Shown one piece after another: positions 53,835 through 63,004 of a stretch of 64,000 nt of DNA (its first letter is position 1; the number at the start of each line of letters is the position of its first letter). The stretch spans positions 62,001-126,000 of the forward strand of contig CAMCMP010000006.1 in NCBI GenBank assembly GCA_945876095.1, given 5' to 3'. Under the pieces are notes generated by a model. It was not told where the DNA came from and searched no databases. It was given only the letters and a program-made list of their open reading frames with translations. Made by a program: the position numbers and the translations under genes. The DNA is from Chitinophaga pinensis (lineage in GTDB: Bacteria > Bacteroidota > Bacteroidia > Chitinophagales > Chitinophagaceae).

Positions 53835-55100
53835 TTATCTGCTGTTCGATTTCTGAGGCCCTGTACCTCTTCTTCTTCCTCTATCTGAAGAGTTGAAATT
53901 ATTTCCACTTTTTTTGAAGGGTGGTTTATGGGGTGCGGTTGTTGGCGAATTAAAAGATGCAGCACTTAATGGATAAGGGTGGCTGTCTACCACTGGAATG
54001 TTTTTCCCAATCAACTTCTGTATATCTTTTAGTTCCGTTCGTTCGTCATGATCACAAAAAGAAAAAGCAATTCCTGTATTACCTGCTCTACCGGTTCTTC
54101 CTATACGATGAACATAAGTTTCTGGCACATTAGGTAATTCAAAATTGATTACATGAGTAAGCTCATCTATATCAATTCCCCTTGCTGCAATATCGGTAGC
54201 AACCAATACTCTTAGATTTCCATTTTTGAAATTAGTTAGTGCATTTTGACGTGCATTTTGCGATTTATTGCCGTGGATAGCAGCCGCAGTAATATTTTCC
54301 TTATGAAGTATTTTTACTACTTTATCTGCACCATGTTTGGTTCTGGTAAAAACAAGCGCCGTAAGAATTTTTTCATTTTTTAAAAGATATAATAAGAGAC
54401 CCGGCTTATTGCTCTTGTCTACAAAAAATAAACTTTGGTCTATTGCATCAACAGTAGACGACACGGGGGTTACTTCAACTTTTGATGGATGGGTCAGCAA
54501 TACATTTGCAAGTGTCTGTATTTCTGGTGGCATGGTTGCAGAAAAGAAAAGCGTTTGTCGTTTTGCTGGCAATTTTATTATCACTCTTTTTACATCGTGA
54601 ATAAAACCCATGTCAAGCATACGATCCGCTTCATCTAATACAAATATTTTTAAATGTTGCAATCCGATAAATCCTTGACTCATTAAATCTAATAATCTGC
54701 CTGGTGTTGCCACCAAAATATCAACTCCATTTTTTAACTGATTTGTTTGGTGAAGTTGAGATACTCCTCCAAATATTACAGCATGTGAAAGCCCCGTATA
54801 TTTTCCATACGCTGCAAAACTTTCATCGATTTGAATAGCAAGCTCACGCGTTGGGGTTAATATAAGTGCTTTTATTTGTTTTCGTCCACGTTCATTCTCT
54901 TTGTCTTGATGAAGTATCTGCAAAATAGGAATCGCAAAAGCAGCGGTTTTTCCTGTTCCTGTTTGAGCACAACCTAACAAATCTTTTCTTTCTAGTACCA
55001 GCGGTATAGATTGTTGCTGAATAGGAGTGGGGGTAGTATATCCTTCTTCGGCCAATGCCTTAAGGATAGGTTCAATTAATTCTAAATTTTTAAATGCCAT
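53835..55100 (-). CDS. DEAD-box ATP-dependent RNA helicase (RhlE-like)
   Basis: A 421-residue RNA helicase for ribosome assembly or RNA turnover. Motifs in order: the Q-motif with GYTTPTPIQQQSIP (near 20-33), Walker A AQTGTGKT (near 46-53), PTRELAIQ, TPGRLLDLM, DEAD (near 151-154), SAT in FFSATMP, then LVFTRTKHGADKV, RVLVATDIAARGID and HRIGRTGRAG. A short basic, Ser/Arg-rich tail (FNSSDRGRRRGTGPQK) resembles RhlE-type enzymes. A -7 box TACCTTTG is at 55214-55221, over 100 bases upstream. Confidence 0.94.
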   Translation of the reverse strand: MAFKNLELIEPILKALAEEGYTTPTPIQQQSIPLVLERKDLLGCAQTGTGKTAAFAIPILQILHQDKENERGRKQIKALILTPTRELAIQIDESFAAYGKYTGLSHAVIFGGVSQLHQTNQLKNGVDILVATPGRLLDLMSQGFIGLQHLKIFVLDEADRMLDMGFIHDVKRVIIKLPAKRQTLFFSATMPPEIQTLANVLLTHPSKVEVTPVSSTVDAIDQSLFFVDKSNKPGLLLYLLKNEKILTALVFTRTKHGADKVVKILHKENITAAAIHGNKSQNARQNALTNFKNGNLRVLVATDIAARGIDIDELTHVINFELPNVPETYVHRIGRTGRAGNTGIAFSFCDHDERTELKDIQKLIGKNIPVVDSHPYPLSAASFNSPTTAPHKPPFKKSGNNFNSSDRGRRRGTGPQKSNSR

Positions 55101-55213
55101 TGAATGGTTTAATTTTTATAAAGGCTGGCAAAGACGTTGCATTTTCTGAATCAGCGGAAATTTTTTACCACATCGGCTTACAACCTGCCGTATGTTTATA
55201 GTGGAGTAGACTA

Positions 55214-55221
55214 CAAAGGTA
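55214..55221 (-). promoter_or_regulatory. Candidate -7 box for the DEAD-box helicase
   Basis: Minus-strand TACCTTTG matches TAnnTTTG and would give a leader of about 110 bases. No correctly spaced -33 element was seen. Confidence 0.4.
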
Positions 55222-55320
55222 GTCTTTTGTTTTTTGATAGGATTATAAAAGTGGTTTTAGGTTATATTCTAATGAATCAAATACTGAGTCTGGTTGTAAA
55301 GTTTTATTTTGTTGCCATAC

Positions 55321-55349
55321 AAAAAAACCGATACGTTTTGTATCGGTTT
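55321..55349 (-). terminator. Intrinsic terminator of the KdnB-like gene
   Basis: AAACCGATAC, a GTTTT loop and GTATCGGTTT form a perfect 10-bp stem. The minus strand continues with seven T. It lies 14 bases past the stop codon. Confidence 0.88.
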
Positions 55350-55362
55350 AAAAATTTTTTTA

Positions 55363-56436
55363 TTAAAATCGCTCATATAATTTTCTTAAACGTGCGCGAT
55401 TCATCTGTTTTTCCCAATCTTTCCCCAAGGCGTTTTCCCAAAGCGGTTTCATACCCAAAGACACGTCTATCATTTTATTAAATTGATCATCTGTAAGATT
55501 AGTGCAAATATTTTTAGGAATATCAATCTGATGTAGTTCAACCATTTTCTTAAACTCTTTTACTCCCTCCGGATAAAATTCTTCTAAATGATCAAATACA
55601 ATACAATTGCCAATTCCATGTTTTGTACCCAATAAATAACTTAGTCCATAACTAACGGCATGGGCTACCCCAACTTGAGAATAAGCAATACTCATTCCGC
55701 CAGCATAAGATGCCATCATTAATTTATCATCACTTTCGTCATCCCAACTATTTTTATTTACATAAACTTCCCTACAAAGCTCTAGGGCTTTTTCTCCATA
55801 ACTTTTACTGAATTCATTTAGATAAGTACCGGCAAGGCTTTCTATACAATGTATGTAACAATCCATTCCGGTATAAAAACGTTGGTTAGCTGGTGCATTA
55901 CTGGTAAGTTGTGGATCAAGCAGAATCTGATCAAAGGGAGTAAAATCAGAGTTCATGCCTAACTTTTTTGTTGGGCCAGTAAGTACCGTTGTTCTACTTA
56001 CCTCTGCGCCTGTCCCGCTTAATGTAGGGATGCCCACCTTATATACACCTGGATTTTTTACAAGATCCCATCCCTGATAATCTGCGCTACTTCCTGGATT
56101 GTTCATCATTAACGATACCGCTTTTGCGAGATCCAAAGCAGAACCTCCGCCAATACCCACAATACCACTCACAGTTCCAAACTGGTCCTTCAGCTGTTTA
56201 GCAATACTGTCTACGTAACTCGTTTTGGGCTCATAGGTTACATCTACGAAAATAATTTGATCTCTTCCTCTTGCTGGAACTCTATTAGCCAACTCTTTTC
56301 CTTTAAAAAAGTGATCCACCAAAAATATCATTGGAGAAGTCCCTTTTCTTTGGGGTTGTAATATTTCATCTAATTGATTGAATGCGCCACGTCCATAAAC
56401 AACGTATCCAATCATTTTAAAGTTTCTAAAATTCAT
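55363..56436 (-). CDS. Iron-containing alcohol dehydrogenase, KdnB-like Kdo 8-oxidase
   Basis: A 357-residue Fe-dependent dehydrogenase. An N-terminal nucleotide domain carries IVGIGGGSALDLAKAVSLM (GGGS near 98-101), then GIPTLSGTGAEVSRTTVL. The C-terminal metal domain has GMDCYIHCIESLAG, VAHAVSYGLSYLLGTKHGIGN (ligand His residues). The opening FRNFKMIGYVVYGRGAFNQLDEIL resembles KdnB, which oxidises Kdo at C8 for 8-amino-Kdo synthesis, but I recall this from memory only. No KdnA-type aminotransferase is adjacent. A plain Fe-ADH is the alternative. Confidence 0.78.
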   Translation of the reverse strand: MNFRNFKMIGYVVYGRGAFNQLDEILQPQRKGTSPMIFLVDHFFKGKELANRVPARGRDQIIFVDVTYEPKTSYVDSIAKQLKDQFGTVSGIVGIGGGSALDLAKAVSLMMNNPGSSADYQGWDLVKNPGVYKVGIPTLSGTGAEVSRTTVLTGPTKKLGMNSDFTPFDQILLDPQLTSNAPANQRFYTGMDCYIHCIESLAGTYLNEFSKSYGEKALELCREVYVNKNSWDDESDDKLMMASYAGGMSIAYSQVGVAHAVSYGLSYLLGTKHGIGNCIVFDHLEEFYPEGVKEFKKMVELHQIDIPKNICTNLTDDQFNKMIDVSLGMKPLWENALGKDWEKQMNRARLRKLYERF

Positions 56437-56491
56437 ACTGCAATTTAAGAAGAATGGTTTGAAATTAAACTGGCGCCGCAGGATTCGGGTG

Positions 56492-57172
56492 CTATTTTAT
56501 TAACTTTTGAATATCAGCATCTCCTTCCAAATTATTCATTTGAATCATAATATCATCGTATCGATTCAAGACTTTTTTGCTAATTGGCTTTACTGTATAC
56601 AATTTGGGATTCGGTAAAGACGCCGCAATTTTAGCAGCATCCGCTCTAGAAATGTTTTTAGCTGATTTTTTAAAATAGGCATTGGAAGCAGCCTCGATTC
56701 CGAAAATACCTTCTCCCATTTCTGCCACATTTAAATAGGTTTCCAAAATGCGTTCCTTACTCCACAAAATTTCAATCATAAAGGTAAAATAAACCTCCAG
56801 GCCTTTTCTAAAAAAACCTCCTCCTTGCCATAAAAAAACATTTTTTGCAACTTGCTGGCTTATCGTACTGGCACCTCTCCTTCTATTAGGATGTTTTTTA
56901 TTGTATTGAACGGCTTTCTCAATCGCCTTCAAATCAAATCCATTGTGCTCAGGAAATAACTGATCTTCGCTGGCCATTACAGCAAGCTTTATATTTGAAC
57001 TCATTTGATCATAGCTTACATAATCTCTTTTTAGTCCATAACCCTGCACAAGGCTTACGACCTGTGTAATCGTTATAGGTGGATTAATCCACTTACAAAA
57101 TAAAATATAAAAAAGTTGAAAAAAGAAAAGGAAAAGAATTGCTTTCTTTAATATTCGTCCAGCTTTTTGCAT
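56492..57172 (-). CDS. mtgA: Monofunctional peptidoglycan glycosyltransferase
   Basis: A 226-residue membrane-anchored enzyme that polymerises lipid II into glycan strands. One N-terminal membrane helix (about 9-27) precedes the GT51 domain. Catalytic Glu lies in ASEDQLFPEHNGFD (near 68-81), followed by RRGASTISQQVAKNVFLW (near 97-114), the RKGLEVYFT segment and the ETYLNVAEMGEGIFG region (near 142-156). Length fits MtgA. It starts 32 bases from the end of the unknown exported protein gene, same strand. Confidence 0.94.
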   Translation of the reverse strand: MQKAGRILKKAILFLFFFQLFYILFCKWINPPITITQVVSLVQGYGLKRDYVSYDQMSSNIKLAVMASEDQLFPEHNGFDLKAIEKAVQYNKKHPNRRRGASTISQQVAKNVFLWQGGGFFRKGLEVYFTFMIEILWSKERILETYLNVAEMGEGIFGIEAASNAYFKKSAKNISRADAAKIAASLPNPKLYTVKPISKKVLNRYDDIMIQMNNLEGDADIQKLIK

Positions 57173-57203
57173 GCTAATGACAATTGGATTTAAACAAAAT
57201 TAA

Positions 57204-57758
57204 TTACTGTTTTTTATTATCTGCAATCTTTAAATATTCTAAAGAATATTTTTTCCCAATAATAATATTATTACTAGACGCTTTCGATAAAACATATCCA
57301 ATAGCAGTTAAGGAAACAGAAGCTCCCATCAGAGCGGGACTAAATTTTTCTCGATCAACTAAAAACACCACTCCTCCTGCAAGCGTTAATATGGCACCTC
57401 CGCCCAGTAAACTTCCAGCACTAGCACTCAAATCAAACCCATGCTTCGGTTTATTGATTGACTTAATTTGATTATAATGATATTGGTAATTATAGGTGGT
57501 AAGCGTGTCCAGTACAAACACACCCATCATAGTTGGAGTCTGACGTACTACAAATTGTTTCAAAAACAAAGTGTCATTATTTATGCGCGTAATATAAGCA
57601 TTCAACGAAACACCATTCGTGGTTATCATGTCTATATCAGTACCAGAATAATATCTAATAAGTGTTTTCTTTCTTTTTTTAAACAAAATGACATCGGAAG
57701 ATTGTCCAAAACTTTCATAGCCCATTAACAAAAATAAAATAATTAATATCCGGCTCAT
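57204..57758 (-). CDS. Exported protein of unknown function
   Basis: A 184-residue protein with a signal peptide (LIILFLLMGYESFGQ, about 1-19). The middle section (about 40-110) is rich in polar and aromatic residues, with the acidic LNAYITRINNDTLFLKQ. A glycine-rich hydrophobic stretch (about 113-135, SLLGGGAILTLAGGVVFLV) could be a helix or beta hairpin. No family recognised. It lies just upstream of mtgA on the same strand (31-base gap). Confidence 0.65.
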   Translation of the reverse strand: MSRILIILFLLMGYESFGQSSDVILFKKRKKTLIRYYSGTDIDMITTNGVSLNAYITRINNDTLFLKQFVVRQTPTMMGVFVLDTLTTYNYQYHYNQIKSINKPKHGFDLSASAGSLLGGGAILTLAGGVVFLVDREKFSPALMGASVSLTAIGYVLSKASSNNIIIGKKYSLEYLKIADNKKQ

Positions 57759-57805
57759 GTAGTAAAATATAGAAAGGAAAGATAAATCAAACTAACGGTT
57801 TATTG

Positions 57806-58438
57806 TTAATTTGTTACAGAATATAAAACTCCAAAAATAAGTGCAATTCCAAATATCAATAAAAGAAGTCCAGAAATTTTATTTATTAGCACAATGTTTT
57901 TATGGGTTAGTTTTTTGCTTAGCTTACCTGCTAGAAGAACCTTTCCTACATCTGCTCCAAAATTCACTAAAATACAAGTAGAAAAAATAACGATTCTGTC
58001 CCTCACCGAATTACCAATAGCTAGAGTGGTAGCGGTGGTAAGCCAAAAGGCAATAACTGCCGGATTTAGGATATTTATGAAAAAACCTGCAATTACTAAT
58101 CTGGCATGAGTAGCCCCTGAAATTCGAATGGCCGATTCTTCCTCAGTTCGCAGCTTTATTTTTTTAAAAAAAAGATAAAATACACCCATACCCACTAGAA
58201 ATAAGCTACCGGTTAATCCTATCGATTTTTTAAAATGTAGCAAATTGGTAACCACCTCAGAAAATACATTACTAAGTACTACAATTAATAAATCACTTAA
58301 CCAAATCCCTGTTATAAAACTAAAGCCGCCCGAACGACCATTAACAATGCTCTGTTTGATGATAGTAAAAACAAGTGGGCCTACTGAAAATACCAATAGC
58401 AAGCTAATTGCCAAACCCTTTAAAACAGCCTCCATCAT
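57806..58438 (-). CDS. LysE-family amino-acid exporter
   Basis: A 210-residue inner-membrane exporter. The LysE/RhtB hallmark is near the N-terminus: LLLVFSVGPLVFTIIKQSIVNG (GP motif near residues 20-21). Six helices are predicted, with the later NPAVIAFW motif and a final GLLLLIFGIALIFG helix. Members export amino acids or their derivatives, such as homoserine lactones. Substrate unknown. Downstream is the exported unknown gene. Confidence 0.87.
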   Translation of the reverse strand: MMEAVLKGLAISLLLVFSVGPLVFTIIKQSIVNGRSGGFSFITGIWLSDLLIVVLSNVFSEVVTNLLHFKKSIGLTGSLFLVGMGVFYLFFKKIKLRTEEESAIRISGATHARLVIAGFFINILNPAVIAFWLTTATTLAIGNSVRDRIVIFSTCILVNFGADVGKVLLAGKLSKKLTHKNIVLINKISGLLLLIFGIALIFGVLYSVTN

Positions 58439-58499
58439 TTTTTAGATTAAATTTTGATCCGTCTTAGGGTTTGAAAATCATTAAAAGAAAATATAGGTG

Positions 58500-59006
58500 T
58501 TACTTCTTTTTAAAAATTGGAACAGTACTGCAGGGCTCTCCATACATGATACTTTTAGCAACGGGGCGAAGTAATTTGGTTGCTTCAAGATAAGCGGATT
58601 CACCCACAGGTAATTCGCCACAACCTTTTATTACAACTCTTTTATCAATATAGTCGGTTAAATTAATTTGACCTATGTTTTTCATTAACAGTTGATTCGT
58701 CACTTCTTCTATGGTTCCAAAAGCTACATCCAAAGCTATCGGCTGCAAATAACTCGCCACCAACATATATGCCCAAATTGGAATAACCGCATCTGCGCTA
58801 CAGGTTACTGCTACTGATTTTTTTGTATATTGACTGAGATCAATTGTTTTAAGCGATTCTCTAAATTCTTTTTCTTTCAAAATCAACCCCATAAATAAAT
58901 AATCCTTCATATCAAACAAGACAATTTCTCCCGGAGGAAAAAATTGCTCCAGATTTAATGTAACCAGTGCACTCTCGCTTACCTTATTATTGATTACTTC
59001 TTCCAT
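58500..59006 (-). CDS. DUF2480 family protein
   Basis: A 168-residue soluble protein. The whole length fits the Bacteroidota-specific DUF2480 family: LEQFFPPGEIVLFDMKDYLF near the start, then CSADAVIPIWAYMLVAS and the late KGCGELPVGESAYLEATKLL (near 129-148). Conserved Cys and acidic residues occur, but no activity is known. A TAAATTTG box five bases before the ATG suggests a leaderless transcript. Confidence 0.88.
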   Translation of the reverse strand: MEEVINNKVSESALVTLNLEQFFPPGEIVLFDMKDYLFMGLILKEKEFRESLKTIDLSQYTKKSVAVTCSADAVIPIWAYMLVASYLQPIALDVAFGTIEEVTNQLLMKNIGQINLTDYIDKRVVIKGCGELPVGESAYLEATKLLRPVAKSIMYGEPCSTVPIFKKK

Positions 59007-59011
59007 AGATA

Positions 59012-59019
59012 CAAATTTA
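59012..59019 (-). promoter_or_regulatory. Leaderless-type -7 box for the DUF2480 gene
   Basis: Minus-strand TAAATTTG matches TAnnTTTG and ends five bases before the ATG at 59006. Confidence 0.5.
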
Positions 59020-59181
59020 AGAATAATAATTCTCGATTGGTCCCTTTCATTTTCGAGATATGGAATTAAGACTAGTTAATTTAAACATCCTTTTTTTAAT
59101 CCATCCAAACCTTAGAAAATGTTTATCTCTTTTACGCTGATAAAAAATTACATGCAAAAATATAATTACATTGAAGACTGT

Positions 59182-60891
59182 CTATTGCATTTCTTGCTTC
59201 ACAAAATCCATCAGCTCTTTAATTGTGTCAGGACTAAAATCAAATTTTAACCCTGCAGTTTCAAAAAGCTTCGGCAAGGTTTTAGTTCCACCTAAAGTCA
59301 ACGCGTTACAATAATTATTCAATGCCTCTTCTTTATTTAACTTAAATTGTTTCCACATTCCTATTGCGCCTAATTGTGCAATTCCATATTCAATGTAATA
59401 AAATGGCACTTCAAATAAATGCAATTGTTTTTGCCAAAGATTACTACGGAAATTTTCCAAGCCTGAATAATCAACAACAGTATCACTAAATTCAGTAAGT
59501 ATTTTATTCCATTCAGCAGTTCTTTCTGCATTGCTATGAACCGGATGTTCATATATCCAATGTTGAAATTTATCTACAATCGCTATCCACGGAAAAATAG
59601 TAATTACCCTTTCTAGTTGATACTCCCTTGCCCTATTTAATTGTTCGACATCGCTAAAAAACACCTCCCAATGCTCCATACTAAAAAGCTCCATCGCCAT
59701 ACTAGCGACTTCTGCTATTTCCATTGGGTATTCTTTAAATCCGGTTAATGGCAATGGATGCGCCAAAAAAGAGTGAACAGCATGACCTCCTTCATGTACC
59801 ATGGTAATTAAATCTTGCATTTGTCCTGCGGCATTCATAAAAATAAATGGTGCTCCGCTCTCTGCTAATGGGCAATTGTATCCCCCAGGAGCTTTTCCCA
59901 TTCGACTTTCAAGATCAAGATGCTTCAATGAGTTCATCTTTATAAGACAATCACCAAAAAAAGGACGCAACTTTGAGAAACATTCAATCGACAGGTCGAT
60001 TAATTCCTTTCCTGTTGTAAAAGGTTGAAGCGCTAATGTTCCTTCCGGTTCTGCCTCAAGGTCCCATGGGCGTAGCGTATCTAATCCTAACTTTTCTTTT
60101 TTCTTTTGATAAATCAGATTTACCAACGGCATTACATGTTGCTTTACAGCTTCATGAAAATTAAAACAATCTTGCTTGTTATAATCAAACCTTCCCAGCT
60201 CTTTAAATCTATAATCCCTATAATTATCAAATCCTGCATTTTGTGCTTCCTTGTTGCGCTTTTCTAATAGCTTGCCATACAGATTATTTAGAGACTCCGT
60301 ATCCTGTAATCGTCTTTCCTGAATTTTACGATACGCCTCCTCTCTTAAATTTCTATCAGAATGATGAAAAAATTTAGCCGCTTGTTGGAGCGTGTATTCC
60401 TCACCGTTTATCGTAACGGTCATCTTAGCAGAAATGACTCCAAACTGTTGCTGCATTACTGCTAGCTCCGATTGTAAGGGAATATTTTCTGCTCTAAACA
60501 AATCAATGTTTTTTCTTACTGATCGCAAATAAGTAAAATATTGATTGTTGTCCAATTCTTTAGTTAGCGGATGATTTACCAACTTTTTATTCAATGCGTC
60601 TGCATAGGGTTGAATATTAGGTTGCAATTCGATACAGTAAAAATTAAATGCTTCCTCCAGAGTTTTGTTTTGTGTATCGCAAGTCATTTTTATTTGACGC
60701 CAGCAAGCATCCTCGCTTACGATTGCCTCCAATTCACTTAGGTCATGAAGCCATTTTTCCAAACGCTCTTTTGAATCAATATTCCTCTCCAATAAATCTT
60801 TAAAAAGGGGTTCTAGGTTTTGCCAGTCAGTAACCATAAAGTTTTTGGGAACAAAATGGCGCGGAGTTTTTTGTATATCTGCAGTGTACAT
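59182..60891 (-). CDS. M3-family oligoendopeptidase
   Basis: A 569-residue zinc metallopeptidase of the thimet/PepF family, cytoplasmic. The zinc motif HEGGH is at residues 366-370 and the third ligand Glu is in EIAEVASMAMELF (near 391). N-terminal helical region (about 20-190) and the conserved NQYFTYLRSVRKNIDLFRAENIP (partial) fit the family. It degrades short peptides. It carries a promoter and a leader hairpin upstream (see separate entries). Confidence 0.92.
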   Translation of the reverse strand: MYTADIQKTPRHFVPKNFMVTDWQNLEPLFKDLLERNIDSKERLEKWLHDLSELEAIVSEDACWRQIKMTCDTQNKTLEEAFNFYCIELQPNIQPYADALNKKLVNHPLTKELDNNQYFTYLRSVRKNIDLFRAENIPLQSELAVMQQQFGVISAKMTVTINGEEYTLQQAAKFFHHSDRNLREEAYRKIQERRLQDTESLNNLYGKLLEKRNKEAQNAGFDNYRDYRFKELGRFDYNKQDCFNFHEAVKQHVMPLVNLIYQKKKEKLGLDTLRPWDLEAEPEGTLALQPFTTGKELIDLSIECFSKLRPFFGDCLIKMNSLKHLDLESRMGKAPGGYNCPLAESGAPFIFMNAAGQMQDLITMVHEGGHAVHSFLAHPLPLTGFKEYPMEIAEVASMAMELFSMEHWEVFFSDVEQLNRAREYQLERVITIFPWIAIVDKFQHWIYEHPVHSNAERTAEWNKILTEFSDTVVDYSGLENFRSNLWQKQLHLFEVPFYYIEYGIAQLGAIGMWKQFKLNKEEALNNYCNALTLGGTKTLPKLFETAGLKFDFSPDTIKELMDFVKQEMQ

Positions 60892-60917
60892 AAAAAATAT
60901 TTTTGAGTAGTAACAAG

Positions 60918-60946
60918 ACTACCGTAGCTGAAACAACTACGGTAGT
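60918..60946 (-). promoter_or_regulatory. Perfect leader hairpin before the M3 peptidase
   Basis: ACTACCGTAG, a nine-base loop and CTACGGTAGT form a 10-bp stem. It begins four bases downstream of the -7 box, so it would sit at the very 5' end of the transcript. No T-run follows in the sense of transcription, so it is more like a 5' stabiliser or regulatory hairpin than a terminator. Confidence 0.5.
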
Positions 60947-60950
60947 AAAA

Positions 60951-60958
60951 CAAAGGTA
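60951..60958 (-). promoter_or_regulatory. Candidate -7 box for the M3 peptidase gene
   Basis: Minus-strand TACCTTTG matches TAnnTTTG, 59 bases before the ATG. The leader hairpin lies directly downstream. No -33 TTG was recognised. Confidence 0.5.
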
Positions 60959-61025
60959 ATAATGCCTAATCTGGTCGTTGTTAAAACGCTGCTTTAAATT
61001 ATAGGTTCAAGCAGCTGTAATCAAC

Positions 61026-61550
61026 TTATGCCATCTTTCTGGGCGTATTAATTTTTTTGGGTGGCGCAGCTTTTACTGCAGCCTGTTTAGGCTCTGTGCT
61101 TTTAGCTTTAGGCGTAATCACTTCATGTGCTGAAGCCGCATCACCTTCATGACTATCGGATAATTTAATTTCTACCTCATTAGCAACTAAAAGGGAAAAC
61201 CATTTCACCATCTTTTTCATGTCACTTCCATATACTCTTTCAAAATCCATATCAGGGTATACCTTTTGAAAATATGCTTTTATTTCTTTTGCATCTGATT
61301 TTGTATCCGGAAGCTTTTCAGAACTTTTTTTCATTGATTCAAAAACTTCTATTAGGTTTACATTTTCTTTTGATGTAAAGACTTCAATGCTTTCAAGATG
61401 AGAAAAACTATGCAAACGAGTACTTACAAACTTGGTACTCTTATCTTCTAAAGACTTTACTATACCGCCGTCTGCTTTGGAAGAAAGCAATTCATACAAA
61501 CCGCTTAAGCCAGTTACTGAAACTAATCTGTTGTAATCCATATGATCCAT
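61026..61550 (-). CDS. DUF5606 family protein
   Basis: A 174-residue protein. The N-terminal 140 residues fit DUF5606, restricted to Bacteroidota: YNRLVSVTGLSGLYELLSSK near the start, STRLHSFSHLESIEVF, and AYFQKVYPDMDFERVYGSDMKKMVKWF (partial). The C-terminal 35 residues are Ala/Lys/Pro-rich and disordered-looking. Start may also be the in-frame ATG nine bases later (MDYNRL). Function unknown. Confidence 0.85.
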   Translation of the reverse strand: MDHMDYNRLVSVTGLSGLYELLSSKADGGIVKSLEDKSTKFVSTRLHSFSHLESIEVFTSKENVNLIEVFESMKKSSEKLPDTKSDAKEIKAYFQKVYPDMDFERVYGSDMKKMVKWFSLLVANEVEIKLSDSHEGDAASAHEVITPKAKSTEPKQAAVKAAPPKKINTPRKMA

Positions 61551-61661
61551 TTATTTTAGGGTTGCAAGTTAGCTGTAAAAAAGCAAAAAGATTAACATTT
61601 TAACGATTGCGACTGTAAAAATACACAGGTTTTTGTCTTTTATAAGCAAGTTTAGATCAAG

Positions 61662-61682
61662 AAAAACCCTAGTTTAGGGTTT
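61662..61682 (-). terminator. Probable intrinsic terminator of the PfkB-family gene
   Basis: AAACCCTA, loop GTT, TAGGGTTT form an 8-bp stem, and the minus strand continues with T residues. It lies about 20 bases past the stop codon. Confidence 0.7.
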
Positions 61683-61700
61683 AAACAATTAGTGGTATAA

Positions 61701-62636
61701 TTAATTATTTGAATTTATTTGTTCATATAGTTTATGCACATCGTCCATTTTAAATAATTGGGTGCCTTCATTCATGGTAGCCGCAGAGCCACAAGCTACT
61801 CCAAAATTAATAACCTGTTGAAGGGGTTGATGCTGTTGCAACATATACGTAATACCTGCCACCATGCTATCGCCTGCGCCAACGGTACTTTTCTTTTTTA
61901 CCACGGGGGCTGAAGCAAAGTGTTTTTCATCTTCTGTTACCAGCCATGCGCCATCTGGGCCCATCGATACAGCAATTAATTCTGCAAAGCCATCCCTTAC
62001 CGCCTGCTGAGCGGCGTCGGCCACTTCATTATTTTGAAGCATATCAACATTTAGCATTTTGCACAATTCAGTAATATTAGGTTTTATTAAAAACGCATTT
62101 TTTCCCTTCAACGCTTGTAATGCAGGTCCAGAGGTGTCTACTATACATTTAGCGCCAACCGAGTTTGCTGTCTTAACAATTAATCCATAAAAATAATCTG
62201 GTAATCCTGGAGGCAAGCTTCCGCTAGCAACAACATAGGTAGGACTAAATGAAAGTATGTCATCGATCAAATTTTTAAATACCGACTCCTCAATAGGTTT
62301 TCCTGGAAATGTAAATCTAAACTGATGGTTGGTGTTCGACTCAAGTACCACCCAGTTTTCCCTTGTTTCCACTGAAGAGTCTATCGAATGAAAAGGTATT
62401 TCTTCTGCTGCGAGTAAACTCTTTAATTTTTCTCCATTATGTCCTCCTGCAGGAAAAAGAGCTATCGATTCTGCCCTTAATTTTTTTAAAGCCTTGCTCA
62501 CATTAATACCTCCTCCCCCAGGTTCATTTAATACATAAGAGCACCTTTGCTTTGATTCAGGCTGTATCAAATCAGTGACTGTACTTTTATCAATGGCGGG
62601 ATTTAAGGTTAGTGTTAATATTAGAGTATTGTTCAT
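61701..62636 (-). CDS. PfkB-family hexose-phosphate kinase
   Basis: A 311-residue ribokinase-fold sugar kinase, most like 1-phosphofructokinase or the minor 6-phosphofructokinase. Motifs: TLTLNPAIDKSTVTDLI at the start, NEPGGGGINVSKALKKL (near 37-53), an ATP/sugar region SVGAKCIVDTSG, and the C-terminal catalytic motif STVGAGDSMVAGI (Asp near residue 255). Cytoplasmic. A transport or deoxysugar partner is not adjacent, so the exact substrate is not assigned. Confidence 0.9.
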   Translation of the reverse strand: MNNTLILTLTLNPAIDKSTVTDLIQPESKQRCSYVLNEPGGGGINVSKALKKLRAESIALFPAGGHNGEKLKSLLAAEEIPFHSIDSSVETRENWVVLESNTNHQFRFTFPGKPIEESVFKNLIDDILSFSPTYVVASGSLPPGLPDYFYGLIVKTANSVGAKCIVDTSGPALQALKGKNAFLIKPNITELCKMLNVDMLQNNEVADAAQQAVRDGFAELIAVSMGPDGAWLVTEDEKHFASAPVVKKKSTVGAGDSMVAGITYMLQQHQPLQQVINFGVACGSAATMNEGTQLFKMDDVHKLYEQINSNN

Positions 62637-62752
62637 TGAATCAAATTATTGTACAGCGTGTAAACGAATGAATAGTTATTGTATATATGACCCTTTATAA
62701 AGTTAGTCCAATTCTTTTTTCAAGACGAAGAAAATCTCTATTTTATATAAAC

Positions 62753-63004
62753 CTAGTTATAGGGTTTTCGAGTAACCCCCTTCAAGGGGTTTAATAAATT
62801 ATCTAGTCCATTCATCTTTATTTCATAAATAGTAGACAGCAATTCGCCTAGCTTGCCTTTTGGAAAACCCTTTCGCTGAAACCATTCAAGATAAGATACG
62901 GGCAAATCGCACAGTATAGTTCCCTTATATTTTCCAAAAGGCATTTCCATTTTTACCAATTGTAATAATAAATTTGGGTCAGGAATTTCGGGAACATCGT
63001 ACAT
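62753..63004 (-). CDS. DUF3820 family small protein
   Basis: An 83-residue soluble protein. The pattern MPFGKYKGTILCDLPVSYLEW (about 20-40) and KGFPKGKLGELLSTIYEI fit DUF3820, a small domain related to putative quorum-sensing-regulated or exonuclease-linked proteins. No activity is established. It is transcribed toward the PfkB gene on the same strand, with 116 bases between. Confidence 0.85.
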   Translation of the reverse strand: MYDVPEIPDPNLLLQLVKMEMPFGKYKGTILCDLPVSYLEWFQRKGFPKGKLGELLSTIYEIKMNGLDNLLNPLKGVTRKPYN

